A stretch of DNA of 35,739 nucleotides, from positions 1 through 35,739 of the forward strand of contig JAUYQH010000101.1 in NCBI GenBank assembly GCA_030697365.1, in the 5' to 3' direction. Every line of letters begins with the position of its first letter. Within the stretch, counting starts at the first letter, position 1. The notes below the pieces were generated by a model that searched no databases, was not told the DNA's origin, and was given only the letters and a program-made list of their open reading frames with translations. The position numbers and the translations under genes are program-made. This document shows, piece after piece, positions 7,655 through 15,976 of the stretch. Origin of the DNA: Novosphingobium sp. GTDB taxonomy: Bacteria; Pseudomonadota; Alphaproteobacteria; Sphingomonadales; Sphingomonadaceae.

Positions 7655-9877
7655 ATGGCTGCAACGCTAGCAAGCAATCCCCGCCGCCTGCCGCGTTGGT
7701 GGCGGCGGCTGACGATCACGCTGCACCGGGCGAACGTGTATCTCATGCTCGAGGTCGCCGCGGCGGTGGCGCTCGTTGCGATGCTGGTGGCCAGCTGGCT
7801 GGCCGTCGAACCGCGCGTCGAACGTGGGGCGCTGCTTCCCTCGACCCTGACTGCGGCACTACTCGTCGGAATACTTATTCCGGCGATGGGCCTGATCGTA
7901 CTGTCCGGGCGCCGCGCGGCGCTACGCCGGGCCTCGCAGACGTTGATGGGATCGAGCGGACGGCTCCACGTCCGGCTGGTTTGGCTGTTTTCGCTCATTT
8001 CGGCGGTACCGACGTTGCTGGTGGTGCTGTTCGCGTCGCTGCTTTTTCAGTCGGGGGTGGATTTCTGGTTTTCCGACAGATCGCGAGGGCTGATGGAAAA
8101 TGCCAACAATCTTGCAACCGGTTATTACGATCAGAGCATGCGCGATGTCACCAACGAGAGCATCGCGATGGCCGGCGATTTCCGTGATTACTTCGACCAG
8201 GCCAAGATCACGAGTCCCGAGTTTGCCGAAGCCTATTCGTTTCAGGTTGTCACACGCAGATTGAATGAAAGCGCAATCCTACAAAAGGGAGCCGACGGGC
8301 GATTGCGCACTGCTGCAATCGTTGATCCCGACAATCGTGACCGCGACCGGATACCTTCGGCGGTTCTCGCCCGTCTCGAAGCCGGTGAACAAGTGGTTAC
8401 TTGGGCCAATTCGGACAGGATCGAGGCAGCCACTCCCATCGACCGCACCGCTGGCATATATCTCTACACTGCTCGCAGTTCGGATGCCCTGGCATTGAGT
8501 CAGTGGAAACGCGCGCAGAGCGTGGTCAAGGCCTACGATGTGTTGACCCAGCGGGCGAGCAATCTTCAGTTGCGATTCAACCTGACGCTTCTTTTCATCA
8601 GCCTCGCACTGGTAGCGTTGTCGGTGTGGTTCGCGTTGCGCTTTGCCGACCAGCAAGTTGAACCGCTCGCCGAACTCGTCGCCGCGGCGCGGCGGGTCGC
8701 CTCGGGCAACCTCGGGATGCGTGTGCCGCACCGCACCGGGGCCGACGAGATCGGCCTGCTCAACCGTGCGTTCAACCGGATGACCGAGCAGATTGACCGC
8801 CAGACGCAGGCGCTGGTCGGGGCGAACGCCCAACTCGAAAACCGGCGCGCGTTCATCGAGGCGATCGTCGAATCGATCACCGCGGGGATCGTCTCGACAG
8901 ATCCCGACGGGACCATCCGGCTGATGAACAGCTCGGCGCAGCGCCTGTTGCTCGATCGCGCCACGCCCGGGCCGCTGGGAATGAGCCTGCACGATGCCGC
9001 CCCGCAATTGTGGGCGCTGGCCGAAGCCGGACTCGCCAGCGGGGTCGTCCAGTACGCCAAAGGCGGGGAGCTGCTGACACTGGCGGTCAAGCTGGTGAGC
9101 GGCGCCGCAGGGTTCGTGATCACCTTCGAGGACATCACCCGCCAGCTCCTCGATCAGCGTCAGGCAGCGTGGTCGGATGTCGCGCGGCGGATCGCCCACG
9201 AGATCAAGAACCCGCTGACCCCGATCCAGCTGGCCACCGAACGGCTGCGCCGCCGCTACGGGCGCCAGATCGAGACCGACCCCGAGCTGTTCGACGAATT
9301 GACCAGCACGATTATCCGCCAGGTCGGCGACCTGCGCAAAATGGTCGACGAGTTCTCCAGCTTCGCGCGACTGCCCAAGCCTGTGTTCCGCACCGAGGAT
9401 GCCGGCGATCTCGCCCGCCAGGCCCTGTTCCTTCAGGAAGTCGCCCATCCTGAAATCGACTACGATTTCTCCGGCGATGCCAATGCTCCGCTCGAATGCG
9501 ACCGCCACCAGTTCGGCCAGGCGATGACCAACCTGCTCAAGAACGCCTGTGAAGCGGTCGAGGCGCGGCGGCGCAATGCCGAGCCCGATTATCGCGGCCG
9601 GATCGGAGTGGTGCTGGGTGGCGACGAGCGCACGCTGACCATCGCGGTTACCGACAATGGCATCGGCCTCCCGGCGGACCGCGACCGCATCCTCGAACCC
9701 TATATGACCACGCGCGAGAAGGGCACCGGACTCGGGCTCGCCATCGTCAACAAGATCGTCGAGGAGCACGGCGGCGAGATGTCCTTCGCCGCCGCGCCCG
9801 TCGGCGGCACAGTGGTGACAATGAGCTTCGCCCGCGATCCGCGCCGCGCCGCCGAGGGTCAGGCGGCCGCCGAATGA
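7655..9877 (+). CDS. ntrY: Membrane sensor histidine kinase NtrY
   Basis: NtrY is the transmembrane kinase paired with NtrX, linked in alphaproteobacteria to nitrogen, redox and envelope signals. The 740 residues show membrane segments at about 28-50, 63-84, 107-131 and 308-328, with a periplasmic sensor region between the last two. These are followed by HAMP (about 330-380), PAS (about 395-490), the phospho-acceptor His515 in [16 protein letters not shown] and a kinase domain ending with DNGIGLP and KGTGLGLA. The ATG at 7655 lies after a non-coding gap, so ntrYX may have its own promoter. The signal sensed cannot be read from the sequence. Confidence 0.94.
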   Translation: MAATLASNPRRLPRWWRRLTITLHRANVYLMLEVAAAVALVAMLVASWLAVEPRVERGALLPSTLTAALLVGILIPAMGLIVLSGRRAALRRASQTLMGSSGRLHVRLVWLFSLISAVPTLLVVLFASLLFQSGVDFWFSDRSRGLMENANNLATGYYDQSMRDVTNESIAMAGDFRDYFDQAKITSPEFAEAYSFQVVTRRLNESAILQKGADGRLRTAAIVDPDNRDRDRIPSAVLARLEAGEQVVTWANSDRIEAATPIDRTAGIYLYTARSSDALALSQWKRAQSVVKAYDVLTQRASNLQLRFNLTLLFISLALVALSVWFALRFADQQVEPLAELVAAARRVASGNLGMRVPHRTGADEIGLLNRAFNRMTEQIDRQTQALVGANAQLENRRAFIEAIVESITAGIVSTDPDGTIRLMNSSAQRLLLDRATPGPLGMSLHDAAPQLWALAEAGLASGVVQYAKGGELLTLAVKLVSGAAGFVITFEDITRQLLDQRQAAWSDVARRIAHEIKNPLTPIQLATERLRRRYGRQIETDPELFDELTSTIIRQVGDLRKMVDEFSSFARLPKPVFRTEDAGDLARQALFLQEVAHPEIDYDFSGDANAPLECDRHQFGQAMTNLLKNACEAVEARRRNAEPDYRGRIGVVLGGDERTLTIAVTDNGIGLPADRDRILEPYMTTREKGTGLGLAIVNKIVEEHGGEMSFAAAPVGGTVVTMSFARDPRRAAEGQAAAE

Positions 9878-9917
9878 CGTTCTACCCATGCCCACTCCAA
9901 TCCCCGGAGACCCTATG

Positions 9918-11300
9918 ATGCCGCTCGACATCCTGATCGTCGATGACGAGCGCGACATCCGCGACCTCGTCGCCGGGGTATTGAGCGACGAGGGCTACAG
10001 CTGTCGCACCGCAGCGGACAGCACCTCGGCGCTCGCGGCGGTCGACGAGCGGCGACCCAGCCTCGTACTTCTCGACGTCTGGCTCCACGGCTCGCCGATG
10101 GACGGTCTCGAGGTGCTCGACGCGATCAAGGCGCGCGAACCGCAGCTGCCGGTGATCATCTTCTCGGGTCACGGCAACATCGACACCGCGGTTTCTGCGA
10201 TCGGGCGGGGGGCGATGGATTTTCTCGAAAAGCCGTTCGAGGGCGAGCGCCTGCTTCTGCTTGTCGCCCGCGCCACCGAAACCGAGCGACTGCGCCGTGA
10301 AAACGCACGGCTGCGCGAAGGCTTCGGCATGGCCGAGGAGTTCACCGGCAACAGCACCTCGATCAACTCGGTGCGCGCTACGATCAAGCGCGTGGCCAAC
10401 ACCGGCAGCCGCCTGCTCATCACCGGACCTGCGGGTTCGGGCAAGGAAGTCGCCGCGCGGCTGCTGCATAGCTGGAGCGGGCGCGCGGAGAACGCCTTCG
10501 TTACGGTCAATTCGGCGCGGATTACCTCGGAGCGGTTCGAGCAGGAGTTGTTCGGTGAGGAAGCCGGCGGCAAGCTCATCCGCGCCGGTCTGCTCGAAAT
10601 GGCCGATAGCGGCACGCTTTTCCTCGACGAGGTGGCCGACATGCCTGCGTCGAGCCAGGCGCGCATCCTGCGGGTCCTGACCGAACAGTCGTTCGTCCGG
10701 GTCGGGGGTCATCGCCAGATCCGGGTCGATGTGCGCGTGGTCTCGGCAACTTCGCGCGATCTGGAGAAGGAGATCGCGGAGCACCGCTTCCGCGAGGACT
10801 TGTTCTATCGGCTCAACGTGGTGCCGCTGGCGGTGCCCTCGCTCGCCGCGCGGCGCGACGACATTCCCGTCCTCGCCGACCATTTCTTCACCCGCTACGC
10901 CGCCGACCACGGGGTTCCACCGCCGGCGATCGCGAGCGAGGCGATCGCTGCGCTCCAGGCCTACGACTGGCCTGGCAACGTTCGCCAGTTCCGCAACGTG
11001 GTAGAACGCACGGTGATTCTCGCCCCGCGCGAACGCCTGGCCCGGATCGAGCTCGACATGCTGCCCGCCGAAATCGTCAACGGCGAGGGTGGTGCGACTG
11101 GCGGCGGCCCGGCCTCGCTGATGGCTGTGCCACTGCGCGAGGCCCGGGAGAATTTCGAACGCGAGTATCTGCGAGTCCAGATCCGCCGCTTTTCGGGCAA
11201 CATTTCGAAAACCGCCGCCTTCATCGGGATGGAGCGCTCAGCGCTCCACCGCAAGCTCAAGCTGCTGGGGATGGTCGGAGGACGAGAGGACGAAGAATAA
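9918..11300 (+). CDS. ntrX: NtrX response regulator without the sigma-54 contact motif
   Basis: NtrX is the partner of NtrY. The 460 residues comprise a receiver (Asp53), an AAA+ domain with Walker A GPAGSGKE (170-177) and Walker B LFLDEVAD, and a Fis-type helix-turn-helix at the end (SGNISKTAAFIGMERSALHR). After ELFGEE, where NtrC has GAFTGA, the sequence reads AGGKLIRAGLLEMAD. The sigma-54 loop is therefore missing, which agrees with the view that NtrX acts on sigma-70 promoters. The start was set at ATG 9918 because GGAGA ends seven bases before it. The adjacent ATG at 9915, and one at 9888 that lacks such a site, are alternatives. Confidence 0.93.
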   Translation: MPLDILIVDDERDIRDLVAGVLSDEGYSCRTAADSTSALAAVDERRPSLVLLDVWLHGSPMDGLEVLDAIKAREPQLPVIIFSGHGNIDTAVSAIGRGAMDFLEKPFEGERLLLLVARATETERLRRENARLREGFGMAEEFTGNSTSINSVRATIKRVANTGSRLLITGPAGSGKEVAARLLHSWSGRAENAFVTVNSARITSERFEQELFGEEAGGKLIRAGLLEMADSGTLFLDEVADMPASSQARILRVLTEQSFVRVGGHRQIRVDVRVVSATSRDLEKEIAEHRFREDLFYRLNVVPLAVPSLAARRDDIPVLADHFFTRYAADHGVPPPAIASEAIAALQAYDWPGNVRQFRNVVERTVILAPRERLARIELDMLPAEIVNGEGGATGGGPASLMAVPLREARENFEREYLRVQIRRFSGNISKTAAFIGMERSALHRKLKLLGMVGGREDEE

Positions 11301-11381
11301 GGGAACCGGCTGTGCGCTTCCGCATTTACGCGATGTCGGCGACGGGGTAATCTTTGCGATCAAGAACCCGGTTGCCGGCGT

Positions 11382-11399
11382 GAACGGAATACTCCGTTC
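11382..11399. promoter_or_regulatory. 7-bp stem hairpin between ntrX and hfq
   Basis: GAACGGA, a four-base loop ATAC, and TCCGTTC form a perfect hairpin in the 157-bp gap, 58 bases before the hfq ATG. There is no run of T after it, so it is not a standard intrinsic terminator. It may be a structured part of the hfq leader or the base of a processing site. The rest of the gap shows only an AAGGAG ribosome site at 11446-11451. Confidence 0.45.
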
Positions 11400-11457
11400 G
11401 CAGCGGTGACCAGATTGCCGGGGCCAAAGGTCCGGGCCAAAACCAAGGAGCACAACA

Positions 11458-12033
11458 ATGCCAGGCACGCTCACCGCTCGCCCCAAGACTGCCGCAGAGG
11501 AAGCCGCCGAGGAACCCGAAACCGCGGTTCAGGACGGGCCTTCGCCGCCCCCCTCGGGAAAAGGGCAGAACCTCCAGGACATGTTCCTCAATCAGCTGCG
11601 CAAAACCAAGGCGCCGGTCACGATGTTTCTGGTCAAGGGTGTCAAGCTGCAGGGTATCGTCACCTGGTTCGACAACTTCTCGATCCTGCTGCGCCGTGAC
11701 GGTCAATCGCAGCTGGTCTACAAGCACGCGATCTCTACCATCATGCCAAGCCAGCCGCTGCCCCTGGCGCCTTTCGCCGCAGCCGATGCAAATGGTCGCA
11801 AACCGCGGCTTTTACAGGATATTTTCCTATCCAGCGTGCGCGATGCGGCGGTGCCTGTGACGATGTTCCTCGTCAATGGGGTGATGCTGCAGGGCAGGGT
11901 GGCGTCATACGACCTGTTCTGCATGATGCTCGAACGCGAAGGGTACGTTCAACTGGCCTACAAGCACGCGATCTCGACCGTCCAGCCCACCGCGCACGTC
12001 GATCTTTCGGGCGACTGGAACGACGAGGACTAA
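11458..12033 (+). CDS. hfq: Tandem (two-Sm-domain) RNA chaperone Hfq
   Basis: The 191-residue chain contains two complete Hfq Sm domains, at about 37-98 and 116-177, joined by a proline/alanine linker. It is preceded by an acidic 35-residue N-terminus and followed by an acidic tail ending DWNDED. Each copy keeps the Sm1 pattern (NLQD or LLQD, then MFLV.GV.LQG) and the Sm2 signature YKHAIST. Such doubled Hfq is known in Sphingomonadales; three chains would give a pseudo-hexamer. The copies differ at the rim: the first has RKTK, the second only one Arg (SVRDAAV), so rim contacts to RNA may be carried by alternate domains. AAGGAG lies seven bases before the ATG. hflX follows, the usual hfq-hflX pairing. 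Confidence 0.95.
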   Translation: MPGTLTARPKTAAEEAAEEPETAVQDGPSPPPSGKGQNLQDMFLNQLRKTKAPVTMFLVKGVKLQGIVTWFDNFSILLRRDGQSQLVYKHAISTIMPSQPLPLAPFAAADANGRKPRLLQDIFLSSVRDAAVPVTMFLVNGVMLQGRVASYDLFCMMLEREGYVQLAYKHAISTVQPTAHVDLSGDWNDED

Positions 12034-12116
12034 GGCAGCTGACCACTTCTCTCGGCACCGACGACCTGAGCGGCGAAGTCAGCCGTGGCGCCCGCGCAGT
12101 CGTCGTCTACCCCCAG

Positions 12117-13370
12117 ATGCGCCGTGCCAGTGCGGATCCCGAGTTACGGCTCGAGGAAGCGCGCGGGCTGGCGCAAGCCATCGGGATCGTCGTCGCCGAG
12201 TCGATGGCGATCCCGCTGCGCACCGTGCGCCCCGGAACGCTGTTCGGCGAGGGGCAGATCCAGCGCATTGCCGACGCCTGCAATCTGGAGGATGCCGAGC
12301 TGGTCATCGTCGATGGCGCTCTTAGCGCGGTGCAGCAGCGCAATCTCGAGGAATCGCTCAAGCGCAAGGTGATCGACCGGACCGGGCTGATCCTGGAAAT
12401 CTTCGGCGAACGCGCGGCGACCGCGGAAGGGCGGCTCCAGGTAGAGTTGGCGCACCTCGATTACCAGGCCGGTCGACTTGTGCGCAGCTGGACCCACCTC
12501 GAGCGCCAGCGCGGAGGGTTCGGGTTCCTCGGCGGACCGGGCGAGACCCAGATCGAGGCCGACCGGCGGATGATCCGCGACCGCATGGCGCGGATCCGCC
12601 GCGAACTCGAGCAGGTCCGCCGCACCCGCGGGCTTCACCGCGACCGGCGCCAGCGCGCGCCATGGCCGGTCATCGCGCTGGTGGGCTATACCAATGCGGG
12701 CAAATCGACGCTGTTCAACCGGATGACCGGCGCGACGGTGATGGCCCAGGACATGTTGTTCGCCACGCTCGACCCGACGATGCGCGCGATCCGCCTGCCG
12801 GGGCTCGACAAGGCGATCCTGTCGGACACGGTGGGGTTTATCTCCGATCTTCCGACGCAGCTCGTCGCCGCATTCCGCGCCACACTGGAAGAAGTGACGG
12901 CGGCCGATTGCATCGTCCACGTCCGCGATGTCGCCAACCCTGCGACTGGCGAGCAGAAAACGGAAGTCGAGGAAATCCTCGCCGATCTGGGGGTGATTTC
13001 CGAGGCGGGAGCCGAAGCCGGAGTGCCGCTGATCGAGGCGTGGAACAAGTGGGACCTGCTGGAGGCGGACGAGCGCGCCATGCGACTCGACCTGATCAAG
13101 ATCCAGCCTCGCGCGCGGCCGGCGGTGCCGATCTCGGCCGCGACAGGCGAGGGGATCGACGCGCTGGTCGCAGCGATCGCCAAGGCGTTGACGGGCGAGG
13201 CGCGGCGGCACGATTTCGTCGTTCCCGCAGGCGACGGTCAGCGGCTTGCGTGGCTTCACGCAAATGGCGATGTTTTGGCCGACAACCAGGATATGGTGGA
13301 CGGCGAGCCCGTGCGGCGGCTCTCGGTCCGGCTCACGCCACGGGACTACGGTCGCTATGCGGAGCTATGA
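12117..13370 (+). CDS. hflX: Ribosome-associated GTPase HflX
   Basis: HflX is a GTPase that splits stalled or stressed ribosomes. Visible parts are the N-terminal domain with GTLFGEGQ and VIDRTGLILEIF, the linker signature GGPGETQIEADRR, and the G domain with G1 GYTNAGKST, G3 DTVG and G4 NKWD. The listed ATG is the first standard start in frame, but homology clearly continues upstream: the 26 codons before it include GARAVVVYPQ, matching the first strand of the HflX N-terminal domain. No ATG, GTG or TTG exists there. CTG at 12039, ten bases after GAGG (12025-12028), is a candidate true start. The 3' end overlaps convergent mazG by six bases. Confidence 0.93.
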   Translation: MRRASADPELRLEEARGLAQAIGIVVAESMAIPLRTVRPGTLFGEGQIQRIADACNLEDAELVIVDGALSAVQQRNLEESLKRKVIDRTGLILEIFGERAATAEGRLQVELAHLDYQAGRLVRSWTHLERQRGGFGFLGGPGETQIEADRRMIRDRMARIRRELEQVRRTRGLHRDRRQRAPWPVIALVGYTNAGKSTLFNRMTGATVMAQDMLFATLDPTMRAIRLPGLDKAILSDTVGFISDLPTQLVAAFRATLEEVTAADCIVHVRDVANPATGEQKTEVEEILADLGVISEAGAEAGVPLIEAWNKWDLLEADERAMRLDLIKIQPRARPAVPISAATGEGIDALVAAIAKALTGEARRHDFVVPAGDGQRLAWLHANGDVLADNQDMVDGEPVRRLSVRLTPRDYGRYAEL

Positions 13371-14135
13371 CGCAGCCCGTTCCTCCCGCTTGACGGCCTG
13401 CCAGAGCGCTTCCTGCGCTTCGAGCGAGAGAACTGCGAAAGGCCGGTTCCGCTTCTCGGCCAGACTTTCCATCGCCCGGTAACGTCGCTCGAACTTGGTG
13501 TTCGCCGCGCGCAGAGCATCCTCGGGCGCGACGCCATGGCTTCGCACGACGTTGACCGCCGCGAACAGCAGATCGCCGGCTTCCTCGATCCGTGAGGCCT
13601 CGCCGGTCGCCGTGGCGAGCTCTTCAAGCTCCTCGGCCAGCTTTGCCGCTGGGCCAGCGTGATCGGGCCAGTCGAACCCGTCGCGTGCCGCGCGGCGCTG
13701 GAGCTTTTCGGCGCGGAGCAAGGCTGGCAAGGCGCCGGCAACGCCATCCATCGCGCTGGTCGCGCCCTTGGCGGCGCGTTCTTGCGCCTTGATCGTTTCC
13801 CAGCCTTCGCGCTGGGTTGCAGCGCCGAAAATATGCGGATGGCGCGCTTCGAGCTTGGCGACGATCGCCTGGGCCACGTCATCGAGCGCAAAATGACCGG
13901 CTTCCTCAGCCATGCGTGCGTGGAACACGACCTGGAGCAGAAGATCCCCAAGCTCGTCGCGCAAGTCGGCCATGTCGTCACGCGCGATGGCGTCGGCGAC
14001 CTCGTAAGCTTCCTCGATGGTGTACGGCGCAATCGTCGCAAATGTCTGGACGCGATCCCATTCGCAACCGTCGCGCGGATCGCGCAGCCGGGCCATGATC
14101 GTGGCAAGACGTTCTATGGAGGGAAAAGCGGTCAA
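13365..14135 (-). CDS. mazG: Nucleoside triphosphate pyrophosphohydrolase MazG
   Basis: MazG hydrolyses nucleoside triphosphates to monophosphates and pyrophosphate, cleaning damaged nucleotides and damping the stringent response. At 256 residues it matches the two-domain form. The N-terminal domain has LRDPRDGCEWDRVQT and the metal-binding glutamates in IEEAYEVADAI and RDELGDLLLQ; the second domain has EELEEL and IEEAGDLLFA. The start is read as TTG at 14135, which places IERLATIMARLRDP at the position typical of the family; ATG codons occur only further in. It ends in a CTATGA overlap with hflX. Confidence 0.93.
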   Translation of the reverse strand: MTAFPSIERLATIMARLRDPRDGCEWDRVQTFATIAPYTIEEAYEVADAIARDDMADLRDELGDLLLQVVFHARMAEEAGHFALDDVAQAIVAKLEARHPHIFGAATQREGWETIKAQERAAKGATSAMDGVAGALPALLRAEKLQRRAARDGFDWPDHAGPAAKLAEELEELATATGEASRIEEAGDLLFAAVNVVRSHGVAPEDALRAANTKFERRYRAMESLAEKRNRPFAVLSLEAQEALWQAVKREERAAS

Positions 14136-14166
14136 TTCCGCGCCAGTCGATCAAGAGGGGAGCCAC

Positions 14167-14178
14167 CAGGCGCGCCTG
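14167..14178. repeat. GC-rich 12-bp palindrome upstream of mazG
   Basis: CAGGCGCGCCTG is a perfect palindrome 32 bases before the mazG start. With the AT-rich palindrome at 14201-14214 it lies in the only regulatory space available to mazG. Its role is unknown. Confidence 0.3.
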
Positions 14179-14200
14179 ACATCGCATAAACATCAGATTG

Positions 14201-14214
14201 ATAATATGTATTAT
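14201..14214. promoter_or_regulatory. AT-rich 14-bp palindrome, candidate mazG promoter or operator
   Basis: ATAATA, a TG centre and TATTAT form a perfect dyad in a strikingly AT-rich patch of an otherwise GC-rich region. It could supply a -10-like element and a regulator site for mazG on the minus strand. It also lies just past the end of the upstream minus-strand operon. No partner gene for a regulator is adjacent. Confidence 0.35.
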
Positions 14215-14215
14215 G

Positions 14216-14240
14216 TAAAAACCAAACCGGCGTAACCCGG
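14216..14240 (-). terminator. Weak candidate terminator after the 60-residue membrane protein
   Basis: Read on the minus strand, CCGG pairs with CCGG (14237-14240 and 14227-14230) and is followed by a T-rich stretch with a run of five T. It lies 17 bases after the small membrane-protein stop, where the long minus-strand operon should end. The stem is only four pairs, so the call is tentative. Confidence 0.3.
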
Positions 14241-14256
14241 CGGATCGTCGCGCCCT

Positions 14257-14439
14257 TCACATTCCAACCCAGCTGAAAGTGATCGCCACCAAAGCGATGA
14301 GCGCAGCCCAAATTACCGCAATGCGCCACCCCTCGGAGAAGCTTGGGCGAAGGCCGCGCAACACTGCGACTGCCAAAAAGCTGCACATTGCTATGGCAAC
14401 CGCATATGGCCAAATCCCATACTCCTCCCAAAAAATCAC
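14257..14439 (-). CDS. Small two-helix membrane protein of unknown function
   Basis: I do not recognise this 60-residue protein. It has two clear hydrophobic helices (about 10-28 and 38-57) separated by a basic/polar turn RGLRPSFSEGWR, and a short Trp- and Glu-containing N-terminus, so both ends may face the same side of the inner membrane. The GTG start at 14439 overlaps the stop of the MBL-fold gene by four bases (GTGA), the same junction type as the other genes in this operon, which supports translation. It is the last gene of the minus-strand cluster, followed by a weak terminator-like sequence. Confidence 0.65.
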   Translation of the reverse strand: MIFWEEYGIWPYAVAIAMCSFLAVAVLRGLRPSFSEGWRIAVIWAALIALVAITFSWVGM

Positions 14440-15203
14440 AATTCGAGCTCCAGTCCGTCATAGCCCGGCTGCACACCGTCCGGCAGTTCCGAGCACAGGC
14501 TTGCATAATCCATCGACTTGTCGAGGTGGGTCAATACCGCCCGCCGGACACCCGATCGCTCGATCAGCTCGAGCGCCATCGCCAAGTGGGCGTGCGTGGG
14601 GTGCGGCTCGCGGCGCAGCGCATCGACCACCAGCAGATCGACGCCTTGGAACAAGTGAACCATGTCGCTCGTAACTTCACTGAAGTCGGTCGCATAAGCC
14701 AATGATTTGCCGTCACATTCAAGACGATACGCGGTACTCTGAGCGGGGCCGTGCGGCATTTGGCAATGGCTCACGCCAAAACCCATGCACATCCGCAACC
14801 GGTCGAGCGCTTCGAGTGCAACGATCGTCGGATAGCCATGCTGGCCTGCGAACACGTAGTCGAAGCGCTGGCGCAACCGGCGCACCGTCTCGCCCGCCGC
14901 ATAGCCGGGGATCGGCCCGGCGCGGCCATAGCGCAGCGGGCGCAAGTCATCGATGCCGTGACAGTGATCGGCGTGATCGTGGGTCCAGAATATCGCGTCG
15001 ATCCGGTCGATCCCGGTGGCAAGCAACTGGCTGCGCAGATCGGTCGAGGTATCGACCAGGATCCGCGCCCCGGCGGCGCTCTCCACCACGATCGACACCC
15101 GGCTGCGGCGGTTCTTCGGCTCAGCGGGATCGCAGAGTCCCCAGTCGTTGCCGATGCGCGGGACCCCGGTCGAAGTGCCTGAACCGAGCATTCGCAGCTT
15201 CAC
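14436..15203 (-). CDS. MBL-fold metallohydrolase, PhnP/RNase Z-like
   Basis: This 255-residue metallo-beta-lactamase-fold enzyme carries the two-metal motif THDHADH with His75, His77, Asp79 and His80. The N-terminal LGSGTSTGVPRIG matches the PhnP-like cyclic phosphodiesterase and RNase Z branch rather than beta-lactamases. Further ligands are expected in the later HGP, ATDFSEV and THLD regions. A phosphodiesterase activity is probable, but the substrate is unknown. The GTG at 15203 overlaps the tatD stop by four bases. Pairing of tatD with this MBL gene after metG is common in alphaproteobacteria. Confidence 0.88.
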   Translation of the reverse strand: MKLRMLGSGTSTGVPRIGNDWGLCDPAEPKNRRSRVSIVVESAAGARILVDTSTDLRSQLLATGIDRIDAIFWTHDHADHCHGIDDLRPLRYGRAGPIPGYAAGETVRRLRQRFDYVFAGQHGYPTIVALEALDRLRMCMGFGVSHCQMPHGPAQSTAYRLECDGKSLAYATDFSEVTSDMVHLFQGVDLLVVDALRREPHPTHAHLAMALELIERSGVRRAVLTHLDKSMDYASLCSELPDGVQPGYDGLELEL

Positions 15204-15976
15204 GCAGATGCCTTGTCGAACAGTCTGAAGAAGTTGGCCGAAGTGATTTCTGCCAAAGCTTCCGGCTCGACACCGCGCAGCTGCGCGACATGGCGCGCGG
15301 TGTCGGCCACGAACGCCGGCTCGCACGTCCGGCCACGGTGCGGAACGGGCGCGAGAAACGGCGCGTCGGTTTCGACCAGGATCCTGTCATCGGGAATTTC
15401 ACGCGCAATTTCCTGCAGCTCGCGCGCGTTCTTGAATGTAACTATTCCCGACAGCGAGATGGTCAGTCCCAGTTCGAGCACCGTGCGGGCAAAATCGCGC
15501 GAGGCGGTGAAGCAGTGGATCAACGCGGGGAAAGCGCCCTGCTCCATTTCCTCGGCAAGAATCGCCGCAGTGTCGGTTTCGGCGTCGCGGGTGTGGATAA
15601 TCAGCGGCAGTCCGGTTTCGCGCGCGACGCCGATATGGACGCGGAACAGTTTGCGCTGCACCGCGCGGTCCGAGTGGTCGTAGTAATAATCGAGCCCGGT
15701 TTCGCCGATGGCGATAACCTTGGAATGCTGCGTAGCTTCGCGCAGCGCCTGCGCGCCGAGATCGGCGTGGGCGTCGGCTTCGTGCGGATGGATCCCCACG
15801 CTCGCCCATACATCGGGTTCGCGCACCGCGGTGGCGACGACCGCAGCCCATTCCGAAGCGCGTGTCGAGATGTTGAGGAACCCGGTGACGCCCGCTTGGC
15901 GCGCGCGCGCGAGGATCGCCGGCTGACCCTCGACGAGGCCCTTGTAGTTGAGATGGCAGTGCGAATCGATCAGCAT
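15200..15976 (-). CDS. tatD: TatD-family metal-dependent DNase
   Basis: This TIM-barrel metallohydrolase of 258 residues belongs to the TatD/YcfH family, linked to 3'-5' exonuclease and DNA repair activity. Metal ligands are visible in DSHCHL (His6, His8), GETGLDYYYD and the late VETDAPFLAPVPHRG; IHTRDAE and IHCFTAS carry the middle histidines. The ATG at 15976 shares one base with the metG stop (TGATG); a GTG one codon upstream is equally possible. It sits between metG and the MBL gene, the common metG-tatD-MBL order. Confidence 0.93.
   Translation of the reverse strand: MLIDSHCHLNYKGLVEGQPAILARARQAGVTGFLNISTRASEWAAVVATAVREPDVWASVGIHPHEADAHADLGAQALREATQHSKVIAIGETGLDYYYDHSDRAVQRKLFRVHIGVARETGLPLIIHTRDAETDTAAILAEEMEQGAFPALIHCFTASRDFARTVLELGLTISLSGIVTFKNARELQEIAREIPDDRILVETDAPFLAPVPHRGRTCEPAFVADTARHVAQLRGVEPEALAEITSANFFRLFDKASA

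Noticed and set aside
6112..7998. Minus-strand open frame of 628 codons opposite ntrC
   Set aside because: It has no recognisable motif and an Arg/His/Gln-rich composition, and mirrors ntrC, which has full receiver, AAA+ and DNA-binding motifs.
8279..9958. Minus-strand open frame of 559 codons opposite ntrY
   Set aside because: It is antisense to a complete sensor kinase and has no domain signature of its own.
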